Position numbers and translations under genes: made by a program. Below the pieces are notes generated by a model, which did not search any database, had not been told where the DNA came from, and was given only the letters and a program-made list of their open reading frames with translations. Below, piece after piece: positions 14,626 through 25,476 of a stretch of 64,000 nt of DNA. The number at the start of each line of letters is the position of its first letter. The first letter of the stretch is position 1. This DNA comes from Merluccius polli (taxonomy: Eukaryota; Chordata; Actinopteri; Gadiformes; Merlucciidae): contig JAOPHQ010006325.1 of NCBI GenBank assembly GCA_030340625.1, positions 34,121-98,120 of the forward strand. Reading direction: 5' to 3'.

Positions 14626-14815
14626 TCCTAAGTAATTTTGCTGGGCTCCTCGGACACAGGACACAGGTAGATGTTGGTAAAAAACAGTTAAATCCTGGGT
14701 GCACCACAGCAGGTGTGCAGCCCCACAGCCCCAGAGTCTAATCAGTCTGACTCGGGCCATGTGAGGCTGTAAACCAGCTACCAACCACACACACTCCACA
14801 ATATTGTAAATATAT
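14626..14815 (-). mobile_element. LTR-like repeat fragment, unit B copy
   Basis: Near-identical duplicate of 10600-10790, with a 3-bp AGC insertion inside the landmark around 14707. Confidence 0.6.
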
Positions 14816-15474
14816 ATACTTTTTCATTATATATTTTTTTCTTTGTATGAATAAATATATGGTATATTATTGTTTCTTATAAATTGCTTCTTTTTGTGTA
14901 GATCTGACTCACTTTTATTTTGCAAATGCTCTAAAACTGAAAAGATGCGTGATCAAGGATTTGACTAATACCTGTTAAAAAAAAGACTTCCTTTTTGCGA
15001 CTGCATAGGCCTATTAGTAGTCCAACGTCATATGCCAGAGCAAGCATGTAGTGCATGTGCAGATAGCGTATGTTCATCTAGGAAGTGGGTGTCAGTGGTC
15101 GCAATTTGGTGAGGTTTTACATTGATACTTTTAGATATCTGCTATCTATTATTGCAATGACACAACTAATGTGTAAAATTTTCATTTTTTATGTTGAATG
15201 TTGAATTAAGTCTTCTATGTTGAATGTTGAATTACTCTTTTATATAACAATGATAACAAAAGCTGTATTTTTACCATTTCTTATATATATATTTTGCAAT
15301 CACTAAAATTACTGTACAGTAATATTGACATTATGTTATAATATAACATGTGTTTTTATATGTGCTATTATAATGTAGCCTACTTTTGCTATTATCTATT
15401 ATTAGCTCAATCACTAATAGGACTATATCTCGTCTAAATTAAGTATTTCCGATTGTGGTTTTACATGTACATTA

Positions 15475-15511
15475 CACCAATCATAATTACATAATGTAAT
15501 TATGATTGGTG
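15475..15511. repeat. Perfect 37-bp palindrome upstream of receptor B
   Basis: Two 18-nt arms (CACCAATCATAATTACAT and its exact complement) flank a single central base, about 240 bp upstream of the start codon of copy B. Confidence 0.8.
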
Positions 15512-15751
15512 CCGAATAATACCACCATTTAGTGGAGAATATTGTCATGTCATCCCAATTCTGTCCCAAAATTACATCATTATAAATTGCTGCTAAAGAG
15601 GCTATTTGTAGCCTCTATAGCAATAATATACAACCATATAAGATAAGATAATATGGTACTGTACAGTACATGCTGCCACCATGTGGCTAAAAGATAACAC
15701 AGGCCTATACGTTTAAAAAAATAAAATGTTTTTCACTTACATAGTGGAAGG

Positions 15752-17109
15752 ATGACATCAATAGTACTAGATGGCGAAAACTGGGCAGACTGGGAAAACA
15801 CCTCCGCAGGCCCTGACGAGGACGACTATACGGGCTGTTGTCAAGGTACAGTAGGCCTATGTGACGTGGAGGAAGGCATGCGCTTCGAGGCTGTGTACAT
15901 CCCAGTGGTCTACTCTCTGGCGCTCCTGTTGGGCCTCCTGGGGAATGGCCTGCTCCTCGGGGTTCTGGCTCAGAGGAGCCACAACTGGAGTGTGACCGAC
16001 ACCTTTATCCTGCACCTGGGAGTGGCCGACAGCCTGCTGCTGGTCACCCTGCCTTTCTGGGCTACGCAGGCCACCCAAGCAGGGTGGGTGTTTGGGAGCC
16101 CTTTCTGCAAGATCGCTGGAGCTCTGTTCACGGTAGGCTCTGGTTTAAACAGAAGACTTTACCAACACCCTTAAAGGGTTATTTAAACAAAACAAACAAT
16201 ACACAGAACACTTTAAGGGTGTTTTTTTTTAATGTACATATTTTTTAATGTACAACACAATTGGGTGATTTTTTTCCGACATCTTAAGGAGTATTTTAAA
16301 CTTAATGGTAGAACCGTCGCTCTTAATGCCAAATGCATTCACACCCCTTCTCTCTGTGCTTGTGCTCCCAGATAAACTTCTACTGTGGGATCTTTCTGCT
16401 GGCCTGCATCAGCCTGGAGCGCTACCTCTCCATCGTTCATTCTACACACATGTACTCCCGCAGGAAGCCCTGGTTGGTGCAGGCCAGCTGCCTGTCAGTA
16501 TGGCTCCTCTCCCTGCTCCTCTCCATCCCGGACTGGGTCTTCCTGAAGGCCATTTCAGACGACAGGATGGGAGGCAGAATAGAGTGTATTCACGACTATC
16601 CGCTCCTCTCTCAGGCGAACATCGACTGGCACCTGGCCTCTCGCCTGGTCTACCACACCGTGGGCTACCTCCTGCCCGCCATCATCTTGATCTTTTGCTA
16701 CTCCTCCATCCTGCTGCGGCTTCGCCAGGGCCCCCACGGCTTCCAGAAGCAGAGGGCAGTAAAGGTCATCCTGGCCCTGGTGGTGGTCTTCTTCGTCTGC
16801 TGGACGCCCTACAATGTCACCTTGATGGTTAAGACACTGCACTCCAACAGCACCATGACGCCTACCACCTGCCATAGCAGGACGTCCTTGGACAAAGCCT
16901 TGATCGTCACCACCTGCCTGGCCTACCTCCACTGCAGCCTGAACCCCGTGCTGTACGCCTTTGTGGGCGTCAAGTTCCGCAAGGAGCTCCTGAACATGCT
17001 CAGCGCTCTGGGCTGCAAGGTGAAGATGAATGCCAGGTCTACATCCAGCCGCCGAAAGAGTACCACATGCTCCGAGTCCGGGAGAACCTCTAACTCCATC
17101 GCTATCTGA
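15752..17109 (+). CDS. cxcr3-like: CXCR3-like chemokine receptor, copy B (two exons)
   Basis: Exons 15752-16132 and 16372-17109 join to 372 residues. Helices and motifs match copy A: ERY, CWTP, NPVLY, the loop cysteines and the Ser-rich tail. Beyond the first 45 codons the two proteins differ at only two positions (Leu to Ile in loop 2, Ser to Asn in the tail). In the N-terminus there are seven replacements and a two-residue insertion, including two Tyr to Asp changes at candidate sulfation sites. The acceptor-like CAG upstream of copy A reads CAC here (15734-15736), so a spliced 5' leader could be lost or altered. The downstream flank carries the gypsy insertion at 17763, leaving only about 650 bp of native 3' sequence next to the gene. 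Confidence 0.9.
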
Positions 17110-17863
17110 TCAGTTACGTTCAGAGACGGTGGTCAAATAGAGAGCGCTGTTGAAATAAAAGGGCCACTTTAGGTAAGGGACACGCTGGTAGGGGACCATC
17201 ATTCAGAAATGAGAATGAGTACAATGTTAACTTAGCACAATGCTCAATACCATCTTATTTTCTTTGTTGTATTTTTGCTATGCATGTAATTGAGTAATGA
17301 AATACCATGTCTTATGTTCATGTTTATAGGTTTGGACTGTTCTTCTGCTCACATTAAATGAGTAGAATATGGTTTTGAAAAAAAAAGTTCCAAGGTTTAA
17401 ACTTTATTTTCTGTAGTTGTGTATTTCCTAAAGTGGTCAGCAAATTATTAGAATTCATCAGTACATTTAGATTTTATATGGTAAATTTGGTTAATGTAAA
17501 TATATGTTGAAATAAAAAAACATTTATATTACAGGTTAATGCATTAAAAATGAATGGCACAAATGCACAGCACACATATAAAGACACATATGTTTAATTA
17601 TTTCATATTTGCTTGTGTAAAACTTGAATGGTTACCATAAACATAAAAACAAGCCTTCCAGAAGCAGTTAACTGTATTTGAGTTAACACATATATTGCCA
17701 AGGTACATAACGGATGATAACATTCATATAAAACTCCAATAGGTTTTTAACTGTGGTGTATATGTAACGGGTATAAGAAATACTTTGATTATTATATTGA
17801 AATTCCTGCTGAAATATGTATATAGCCTGTATATTGCTTTGCCCTGCAATGAGAGGTTCAGTT

Positions 17864-17877
17864 GCGCCATCTACTGG
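17864..17877 (-). promoter_or_regulatory. CTCF-like motif in the gypsy 5' LTR
   Basis: The minus strand reads CCAGTAGATGGCGC, matching CCASYAGRKGGCR at all positions. The 3' LTR has the same site at 35563-35576. Confidence 0.45.
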
Positions 17878-18231
17878 TACCTAAAAGTCTATATATATGA
17901 CCGCAACTCGGATACTCTTAGCAGTCTTTCAGTTCTCTGCTTGGGGTAAGCCACGGTCTGATGTTGCTCTGTATAAATGACACTAAAGCTAACGAGTCAT
18001 GTAATTGCATTGGTTGTTGCTCACGTTAGTACTATTAGTAGTATTATTTTGCACTGAAGTTAATGTTATTTCCCCCTGTAGACGTAAAATCCGGTGGAGG
18101 TGCTGAACCACATGTTTTGTGTGTGTGTGTCTACCACTCATTGCAGGTAATAATTGTTGCACTGTGTGTTTAATGTATCAAGACGTGTTTCGGGTTCAAA
18201 ATGTCCGCCATGTTTAACAAGGGGACAACGT

Positions 18232-18705
18232 GAGCTATGGATGTAGCCGTGTTCTAGGGCCAGAACACGATAACTTACCTAATTAGTATGCAAGAATTCG
18301 CTCCCTGATTGGTTCGATCCTTGAAGCATGCTAATTCCGTTTCCTACAGTCATAGCGTAGCCGGGACATTTCCCTAACCCTAACCATAACCTAACCATAA
18401 CCATAACCCTAACCCTAACCATAACCTAACCCTAACCCTAACCCTAACCCTAACCCTAACCATAACCTAACCATAACCATAACCTAACCATAACCCTAAC
18501 CATAACCCTAACCCTAATCATTAAAACGCAACCTGAATCATTAAAACGTTAACAAACATTTAAAAAAGCCATCACAAACAATTTCCCGCTCTCAAGAAGG
18601 CATTGAGACCGGCGACGAAACGCGCAGGCGCATCATGAGAACCAATGAAGAAGCCCGATTCTTAGCGTGTTCTGGGTACCGTGTTCTCGGTGTCTGAAAT
18701 ACCTC
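18232..18705. mobile_element. hAT-like miniature element in the gypsy 5' LTR
   Basis: The 3' LTR gives the empty site (GGGGACAACGTGGCCTG). Here GACAACGT is duplicated at 18224-18231 and 18706-18713, an 8-bp target duplication as in hAT elements. The ends GAGCTAT and ATACCTC are weak inverted repeats. It has no coding capacity and carries a telomere-like array. Confidence 0.75.
18371..18516 (+). repeat. Interstitial telomere-like array
   Basis: Runs of CCCTAA mixed with CCATAA and CCTAA variants, about 24 units. It lies wholly inside the miniature element, so it arrived with or expanded within that element. Confidence 0.9.
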
Positions 18706-19360
18706 GACAACGTGGCCTGTTAAATTTGATGGTCACCACTAGTGGGTGCCGTTATACAGTGTAATTATTTATTTGATGTTGCGCCTTGCATTATTTCATA
18801 AATATATAAAAAAGGATGATGTTTGTTAAAAAACAAGTTAAGAATATTGTAATGGCACGCTGTTTCGTTTAAAGTCTTCAGTACCACAATTTGAATTCAG
18901 TCGTAACAACTAGTAATTGAAACGCGAGTGAGGCAAGATGATCTTCTTCAAAAGTGTTTACTGATAAAGTTGTTCACATACATACTTGTCTACACGGTCA
19001 AAAAACTATGTTGCTTCCTACATTTCTGTATTCAATCTGAGCTGAACAGGTCCCATTAGTTTATATTACGTTGACGCGCTGCTCTCTGATTGGAAGCGCT
19101 GGAACGTTTTCATTAACACATCATATTATTATTAATTTTGCCTACATATTCTTTCAAATCACAATGAAATTATTTATCTTAACTATTGCATTTTTAACAC
19201 TTTTAACTAAATTATTATAACACATGAAATCATGAATTTGGCTCTTACATTATCCGGCCCCTAATTGGTTAGGCAGGAGGACTAAACAATTACGAACTAA
19301 ACCATTAAGAGCTACAATATTTCAAATGTCCATAAACTATTAAACTAATATAATTTCTCT

Positions 19361-19954
19361 TCATTCTTCTGATATTGCCTCTTCCAATAGGCACAGCTTG
19401 TTCACAGGTCTTTCCAGTGTACTGGTCCTCGTCTTTATCTTCACTCTTCGTACTGTCCCACTAGCGTCTGGCAACGTTTCCACAACCTTCCCCATAAGCC
19501 AGGAGTTGCGTGGGGAAGAACTGTCCACTAGTAGCACAACATCTCCCGTCGTGAAGTTTCTTCTTGGCTTGAGCCATTTCTGGCGCTCCTGAAGAAGCGG
19601 CAAATATTCTCGCGTCCACCTGGTCCAGAACAGATCCACGAGATATTGGACTTGTTTCCATCTTCTTCTTGTGTGTGTATCATCTTTGCTGAAGATGCCT
19701 GGAGGCATGCTGGGTTGACATCTCAGCAACAATAAGTGGTTTGGTGTCAGAGGCTCGACATCGTTCACATCGTCCGAGACGCTTGTGAGCGGCCTACCAT
19801 TAATGATGCTTTCTACTTCACACATGATTGTGTGTAGGCAATCATCATTCGCTGCTTGTTCTTTCAGTAGGGAATTGAGGATTCTTCTCACCGTCCGGAT
19901 TTGCCTCTCCCAAACCCCACCTTGGTGGGAGGCAGCTGGGCTGCCTCCCACCAC
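19361..19954 (-). pseudogene. BEL/Pao pol 3' part: integrase end and C-terminal domain, out of frame
   Basis: This frame holds the last part of the integrase core, with the catalytic Glu region (GGVWERQIR), and the conserved BEL C-terminal domain (PLTPNHLLLL; WKQVQYLVDLFW; TGDVVLL). It is one frame off the main polyprotein, which runs into other residues just before this point. The frameshift falls at 19923-19953, exactly in a perfect 14-bp inverted repeat. Confidence 0.85.
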
Positions 19955-22900
19955 TTAATCCCTTTTGGTTGCAAATCTCTTTCAATTTTGCCATTATCCA
20001 GCTGTTGGATGGCTTCTCTCAATTCTCTTTCGGAGGACACAAAATTTGTGCCATTATCTGACCTCATGATAGTAACTTGACCTCTCCTGCTTATAAAGCG
20101 TCGAATTGCATTAATGCAAGAGTCTGTGTCAAGGCTGTCGGCAACTTCAATGTGCACGGCCCTGAGAGTGAGGCAGGTAAACATCACGCCGTATCTTTTG
20201 ACTGTACCCCGGCCCCGCTTTACATTGAAGGGTCCAAAGAAATCAACGCCGGTGTTCGTGAAAGGGGGTTTGTCTGGCAAGAGACGATACTCCGGCAAGC
20301 ATGACATCTTCTGTTCCCCAACCTTTCCATTGATTCTGCGGCATGTTGTACATTTGCTGATTATCTTGCGGATCGCAGAATTGGCCTGTGGAATCCAATA
20401 CTTGCGTCTAAGTTGTGCCAAGACATAATTACGGCCACAATGTCCTGTTCTTTGGTGTATGTCTCTTACAATCAATGTCACAACTCCGCTATGCTTAGAC
20501 AGAATTGCTGGATGTTTAGCATTTTCCGGCATGGCAGACTTGTTGAGTCTTCCACCAACCCTTAAAGTGCTATCTTGTAGAACTGGATCTAGCTTGAACA
20601 GCTGACTGCTGCGGCCAAGCTGTCTGCCCTTCTGCAGTATTTTTATATCCTCCTTGAACTGCTGTTTTTGGCTAAATTGGATAATTTCTGATTCTGCTGT
20701 AACTAGATCGTCCAAGGTAAGTGATTTCTTTCCAATTGTTCCTTTGACTTTTTTCATGTGTTGTTCTAATTTCAGCTTTTGCTTATCAGGGTCTTTTTCA
20801 GTTTGACTGATTGCTCTTGATAACTCCTTTCTTTCTTCTTTCAGCTTCCACAGAGTTTCCTTTACTTTCAAGATCCATGCTACTGATCTTTTTAATTTAT
20901 GCCAACTTGAATGGTAGTTTATCAGTTCGTTCATTGGCTCCATGTCTTCGTAGACTTTGATTGTGTTGACTGTGACTTTGTTCTTAACCTCTGGGTCGTT
21001 TAGAAGGCTTCCTTCTTTTCGGTCCAACTGTTCAGGCCAGTCACTTTCATCTTTCAGCAGGAAATTCGGCCCGTTGATCCACGTTGCTCCTTGTACCAAG
21101 TGCTTAGCCTTCAGGCCTCTGCTGGCTTGATCTGCAGGGTTCTCTGTCGTTCTAACATACTTCCATTGTGACGGTTTGGTTGCTTCTTGGATCAATCCAA
21201 TTCTGTTAGCAACAAAGGTTTTGAAACGGGCAGTTTTGCTGTCAATGTATCTGAGCACCGTAGTGCTATCTGTCCAGAAAGTGGATTGTTGCAGTGGAAT
21301 TTGTAGTTCTTGCTGCAACATCTTATCTACTTTTACTGCTACAACCGCTGCAGTCAGCTCAAGTCTAGGGATAGTGACCACCTTGAGTGGGGCCACTCTT
21401 GATTTTCCCATAAGGAACGCACAGTGTTTCTTGCCTTCTGTGTTCTCTAATAACAAGTAAGACACAGTGCCATATGCATACTCTGAGGCATCTGAAAAAT
21501 GGTGCAACTGTGCTGAGGCAGTGCATCCGAAATCCAAAGACTTCAAACACCTGTTCACATGGAAGTTGGAGAGGTGAGTAACATCTTCTATCCATATTTT
21601 CCACTCTTTGGCATGCTTCACACCGATGTCCTTGTCCCATCCATGTTGTTCTTTACAAAGTTCTTTCAGCAGGAGTTTAGCTGGCAAGATGACCGGGGCC
21701 AGAAAGCCGAGGGGGTCATAAATGGAATTGACCACTGACAAAATGCCTCTTCTGGTCATCGGCTTGTCTTGAAGCATCATTCGGTAAGTGAAATTGTCGG
21801 TTTCTGTGTCCCACTGAACACCGAGTGTCCTTTCCACTGGCAGGGCATCGTGTTGAAGGTCCAGGTCTCTCACTTCACTAGCTCTGTGAGCTTCTGGGAT
21901 CGACAGCAACACCTTCCTACTGTTACTCATCCACTTCGTCAAAGTGAAGCCCCCACTGGCACACAAGGCCTGAAGATCTCTAGCCAAGGTTACTGCATCA
22001 TCTTCTGTTGCTACGCTCTTCAGGCAGTCATCTATGTAGAAATTACGGAGGACTGTCTGGACAGCTTCTGGGGATGCAACATCCCTGTGATCTTCAGCAG
22101 TTCTTTTTAGCGCATATGAGGCGACGCTTGGCGAAGAGGTGGCTCCAAAGAGGTGCACTGTCATTCTGAATTCCTCCGTAGGTTCTGTCAACTTGCCGTT
22201 GGGCCACCAAAGAAAACGGAGAAGGTCTGCATCATGTTCTGGCACTTTAACTTGATAAAACATCGACTCGATGTCTGCCATTGACGCCACAAGCTCCTCA
22301 CGGAATCTCAAGAGGACACCAACTAATGTGTTGGTCATGTCAGGCCCTTGGAGCAACTCACTGTTCAAGGATCGATCCTGAAAGGAAGCTGTGCAGTCAA
22401 AAACTACCCGCAGCTTTTTCTTCTTCGGGTGATAGACTCCGTGGTGTGGTATATAGAACACCCTGTTGTCATCACGGTTCACTTGGTGAGTTGGAACTTG
22501 AACTGCATAACCTTTTTCAATGATTGTGTTCATGAAGCTCTTGTAGTCCTCAAAGAACTCAGGATTCTTCTGGAGCTTTCTTTGCAAACATTTTATGCGC
22601 TGTTCAGCAACACATCGGTTGTTGGGCATTTTAACCTTCTCGTTCTTGAGTGGCAATCCTACGCAGTAATGCCCATTTTCAAACGTTGTGGTTTTCTGCA
22701 CAGACTGCAAAAACTGTTTGTCTTCTTGAGACATCTCATCCTTGTCGTCATACTTCCGCTCTGGGAAATCATTGTTGTATTGTTCGGCTAGTAGTTTCTC
22801 TATTTCCATCACAGAGATCCTATTCACTGCCAGATGAAGTGGTTTGTTCTCTGTGTCTTTTAATTCTTTTCTTATGGGTCCGTTCACTACCCAGCCAATG

Positions 22901-25476
22901 GCGGTCTTGACAGCGTACGGCCCTCCATCCTGACTGTTGATTACGTGCCATGGCTCCATTGCTCTTGAACAGTTGGCTCCGATAAGTAGGCCTATGTCAG
23001 CTTTGATTTCTGGCAAGCTCACTTCCTTGAGGTAAGGCCACTTTTGGATGTCAGACTGCTTGGGTATGTTTCCAGAGTGCACAGGTATGTTTCTGTGTGT
23101 AAACACCTTTGGCAAGTCAATGTAGTTGGTGTCATCCAGTCTGCACACTTCAAGGTCTGAGATGGCAAAACTGTTCATGAGCTTTGATTCCTCAGGTTTA
23201 TCTTGTCCCATGGTGCTGAGAAGTATTCGTGTTGGTTTTCCTTTAACACTCAGTTTTCTTTGCAGGTCTTCCGTACAGAAGGTTGCCGTGCTTCCCGGGT
23301 CTAAAAAGGCGTATGTTTCAACACACTTGTCGCTCTTCTTTGACTTAATTTTCACTGGTACTATTGACAGCACACATTCAGCTTCTCCAGCCCCTGTGAA
23401 GCTACAAGACTCTTGCTGGACAGAAACCTGTGCGCATGCCACCTGGCTTCCATGGGTGTTTTCCATCTTTTCAGGCTTAGCAGATCCTTCTTCTTTAACT
23501 ATGTGTAGAATGTCAGGATGTTTCGATGCACACTCTTTACATTCGATTCTTTTCTTGCAGAATTTGCTGAGGTGGCCAGGCACTAAGCATCCAAAACATA
23601 AGCCCTTTGACTTCAAGAAGTCCACTCGATCTTTGTGTGGTTGAGCTTTGATTTTACTGCATGAGGCAAGAGTGTGAGACTGCTGACAGTACAGACATGG
23701 CTTCTCAAACGCACTCACAGCTTTGTTTGAGGTTGCTGGCTTAGCATATGTTTCTTGAGGGCTTTTGTTTTCTGCTGAAACATTGGTGGCAAAGCTACTG
23801 CCACGGATTTCTTTCCTTGCAGAATACTTCTCTTTTTGATCAACTTTTCCAGTTGTAGTTGGGCGGCTGTCTGGTATATTACCAAAGAGGGGGTCTGATG
23901 CTATTTTAGCTTGGCGGTCGATGTATTTCACTAAGTCAGCAAACTTTGCTCTCCTGCCTCTCTCTTTGATATCATAGGCCACAACGCGCCAACGTTCTCT
24001 CATTTTGTACGGCAGTTTGGACACCACTGTTCGTAAGTTGGTAGGGTTGTCCATCTCATCCAAATATTCAATGTCTTTCATTGTGTTGAGACATCCAATC
24101 AAAAACATTGCATAAGCACTTAACGCCTTTCCGTCCTCAGACTTCACTTGTTGCCACTTTAATGCTTTATCGATGTACGCGCTGGCAATGCGTAGTTCGT
24201 CCCCATAGTGCCTTTGAAGTAGCTGCTTTGCCTCACGATAGCCTCTGTTAGGTGTCATATGAGTGCAGCTGCGAACTAGCTCTTGGGGTTCACCAGCTGT
24301 AAACTGTTCCAAAAAGTACAATTTATCCTGGTCACTGTCAGTCTTCTGATCTATTGCGTGCTCGAAAGCTCTAATGAAGGATTTGTACTGTAATGCATCA
24401 CCCTTGAACACAGGAATGTCCTTTGTTGGTAGCTGGGACAGCTGCTGCTGTTTTACAAGTAGCTCGGTGATTACATTCTGCCTTTGCATGACAGCTACTA
24501 TGTCGTCGCCACTGTTGGCTTGAGTGCTAGGCGGGTAATTTGGAATTGATGGAGGGAGTTGTATTTGAGAGCGCAGCATCGGTGGTTGTGTGTGAATGTT
24601 TGTGTTAGCTTGTTGCGGTATCTTCATGCTATCTCTTTCCTTCTTCACATTCTTAACTGGTGATGGTGTGTGGTAACTGAAATTATCTTCGTTTCTTTCA
24701 TATTCTTTTAGCACGTTTAATTTTGCTTGGCTCTCAGCTAATGCAGTTTTCATCTCCAATTCTAACTTTTCAGTCTTGATTCTTGCAGCCTCCATCTCAA
24801 GCTCTTGCTTTCTTTTTAGTGTTGCGGCGCGTTCTAGCAGGGCTGCATGTTCTGCTTCTTGTTTAGCTCGTGTTGCTGATACACGTGATGCAGCTGTTGC
24901 ACGGCTTGCCTGTGATCCATATATGCTAGCACGTTCAGCATTTCCATTCCCTGCCTGGGAAATGCTGTCATTTGGTCTAACAGTTTCTTGCAGGCTATCC
25001 ATCACATCATGCTCTTTTCGCTGCATATTTTCCAATAGCGATGCCGATGTGGATTCATAGGCAGCTGCTATCCATCCTTTAGTTACCTTCATAAATTGGC
25101 TGATAGGTGCCATTTTAAGATCAAACCAATTCTCTTGGTCAAACACTTGTTCGTCTTCACTCAAAAGATCTGTAACTTCCCTATTGAGACTTCTGAACTC
25201 TTCTACTAACAATGCAAAATCATTTTCCATTGCTTCTTGCACATTTTGGACATTTCTAGAATCATTCATCAATACATCATACTCCTTCATTGTGCTTGTC
25301 AGAGTTGCTAATTTTCGTCTCCTCAAGGCAATACATTTCTGCAATCTGTCTTCTAATGCCTTCTCTGTCATCTTACGTAATCTTCCCTGCGCCATCGTAT
25401 CATTCACTCTCTGTTCTTCCTCACCAGATTCAGCCATCATACACGTTGCAAAGTTAATGCTCAAGTTGCATGTCAC
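19888..25476 (-). CDS. BEL/Pao Gag-Pol polyprotein, C-terminally frameshifted
   Basis: An open frame of 1,862 codons. N-terminal Gag has coiled-coil and charged regions (about 20-320) and a DUF1759-like Gag domain (about 355-500). Then come zinc knuckles (CLYCQQSHTLASC; CFGCLVPGHLSKFC; about 595-650) and an aspartic protease (FLDPGSTATF, about 724). The reverse transcriptase has YIDD near 1147, followed by RNase H and an integrase with an HHCC finger and the first two catalytic Asp (DFFGPF about 1744, RSDNGTNF about 1805). The catalytic Glu lies in the other frame. A single ORF for Gag-Pol is normal for BEL elements. The frame is otherwise uninterrupted, suggesting a fairly young copy disabled by one event. 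Confidence 0.9.
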   Translation of the reverse strand: MTCNLSINFATCMMAESGEEEQRVNDTMAQGRLRKMTEKALEDRLQKCIALRRRKLATLTSTMKEYDVLMNDSRNVQNVQEAMENDFALLVEEFRSLNREVTDLLSEDEQVFDQENWFDLKMAPISQFMKVTKGWIAAAYESTSASLLENMQRKEHDVMDSLQETVRPNDSISQAGNGNAERASIYGSQASRATAASRVSATRAKQEAEHAALLERAATLKRKQELEMEAARIKTEKLELEMKTALAESQAKLNVLKEYERNEDNFSYHTPSPVKNVKKERDSMKIPQQANTNIHTQPPMLRSQIQLPPSIPNYPPSTQANSGDDIVAVMQRQNVITELLVKQQQLSQLPTKDIPVFKGDALQYKSFIRAFEHAIDQKTDSDQDKLYFLEQFTAGEPQELVRSCTHMTPNRGYREAKQLLQRHYGDELRIASAYIDKALKWQQVKSEDGKALSAYAMFLIGCLNTMKDIEYLDEMDNPTNLRTVVSKLPYKMRERWRVVAYDIKERGRRAKFADLVKYIDRQAKIASDPLFGNIPDSRPTTTGKVDQKEKYSARKEIRGSSFATNVSAENKSPQETYAKPATSNKAVSAFEKPCLYCQQSHTLASCSKIKAQPHKDRVDFLKSKGLCFGCLVPGHLSKFCKKRIECKECASKHPDILHIVKEEGSAKPEKMENTHGSQVACAQVSVQQESCSFTGAGEAECVLSIVPVKIKSKKSDKCVETYAFLDPGSTATFCTEDLQRKLSVKGKPTRILLSTMGQDKPEESKLMNSFAISDLEVCRLDDTNYIDLPKVFTHRNIPVHSGNIPKQSDIQKWPYLKEVSLPEIKADIGLLIGANCSRAMEPWHVINSQDGGPYAVKTAIGWVVNGPIRKELKDTENKPLHLAVNRISVMEIEKLLAEQYNNDFPERKYDDKDEMSQEDKQFLQSVQKTTTFENGHYCVGLPLKNEKVKMPNNRCVAEQRIKCLQRKLQKNPEFFEDYKSFMNTIIEKGYAVQVPTHQVNRDDNRVFYIPHHGVYHPKKKKLRVVFDCTASFQDRSLNSELLQGPDMTNTLVGVLLRFREELVASMADIESMFYQVKVPEHDADLLRFLWWPNGKLTEPTEEFRMTVHLFGATSSPSVASYALKRTAEDHRDVASPEAVQTVLRNFYIDDCLKSVATEDDAVTLARDLQALCASGGFTLTKWMSNSRKVLLSIPEAHRASEVRDLDLQHDALPVERTLGVQWDTETDNFTYRMMLQDKPMTRRGILSVVNSIYDPLGFLAPVILPAKLLLKELCKEQHGWDKDIGVKHAKEWKIWIEDVTHLSNFHVNRCLKSLDFGCTASAQLHHFSDASEYAYGTVSYLLLENTEGKKHCAFLMGKSRVAPLKVVTIPRLELTAAVVAVKVDKMLQQELQIPLQQSTFWTDSTTVLRYIDSKTARFKTFVANRIGLIQEATKPSQWKYVRTTENPADQASRGLKAKHLVQGATWINGPNFLLKDESDWPEQLDRKEGSLLNDPEVKNKVTVNTIKVYEDMEPMNELINYHSSWHKLKRSVAWILKVKETLWKLKEERKELSRAISQTEKDPDKQKLKLEQHMKKVKGTIGKKSLTLDDLVTAESEIIQFSQKQQFKEDIKILQKGRQLGRSSQLFKLDPVLQDSTLRVGGRLNKSAMPENAKHPAILSKHSGVVTLIVRDIHQRTGHCGRNYVLAQLRRKYWIPQANSAIRKIISKCTTCRRINGKVGEQKMSCLPEYRLLPDKPPFTNTGVDFFGPFNVKRGRGTVKRYGVMFTCLTLRAVHIEVADSLDTDSCINAIRRFISRRGQVTIMRSDNGTNFVSSERELREAIQQLDNGKIERDLQPKGIKWWEAAQLPPTKVGFGRGKSGR

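Noticed and set aside
18371..18516. True chromosome end or fusion point
   Set aside because: The array is degenerate, embedded in a transposon with a target duplication, and flanked by the same LTR on both sides.
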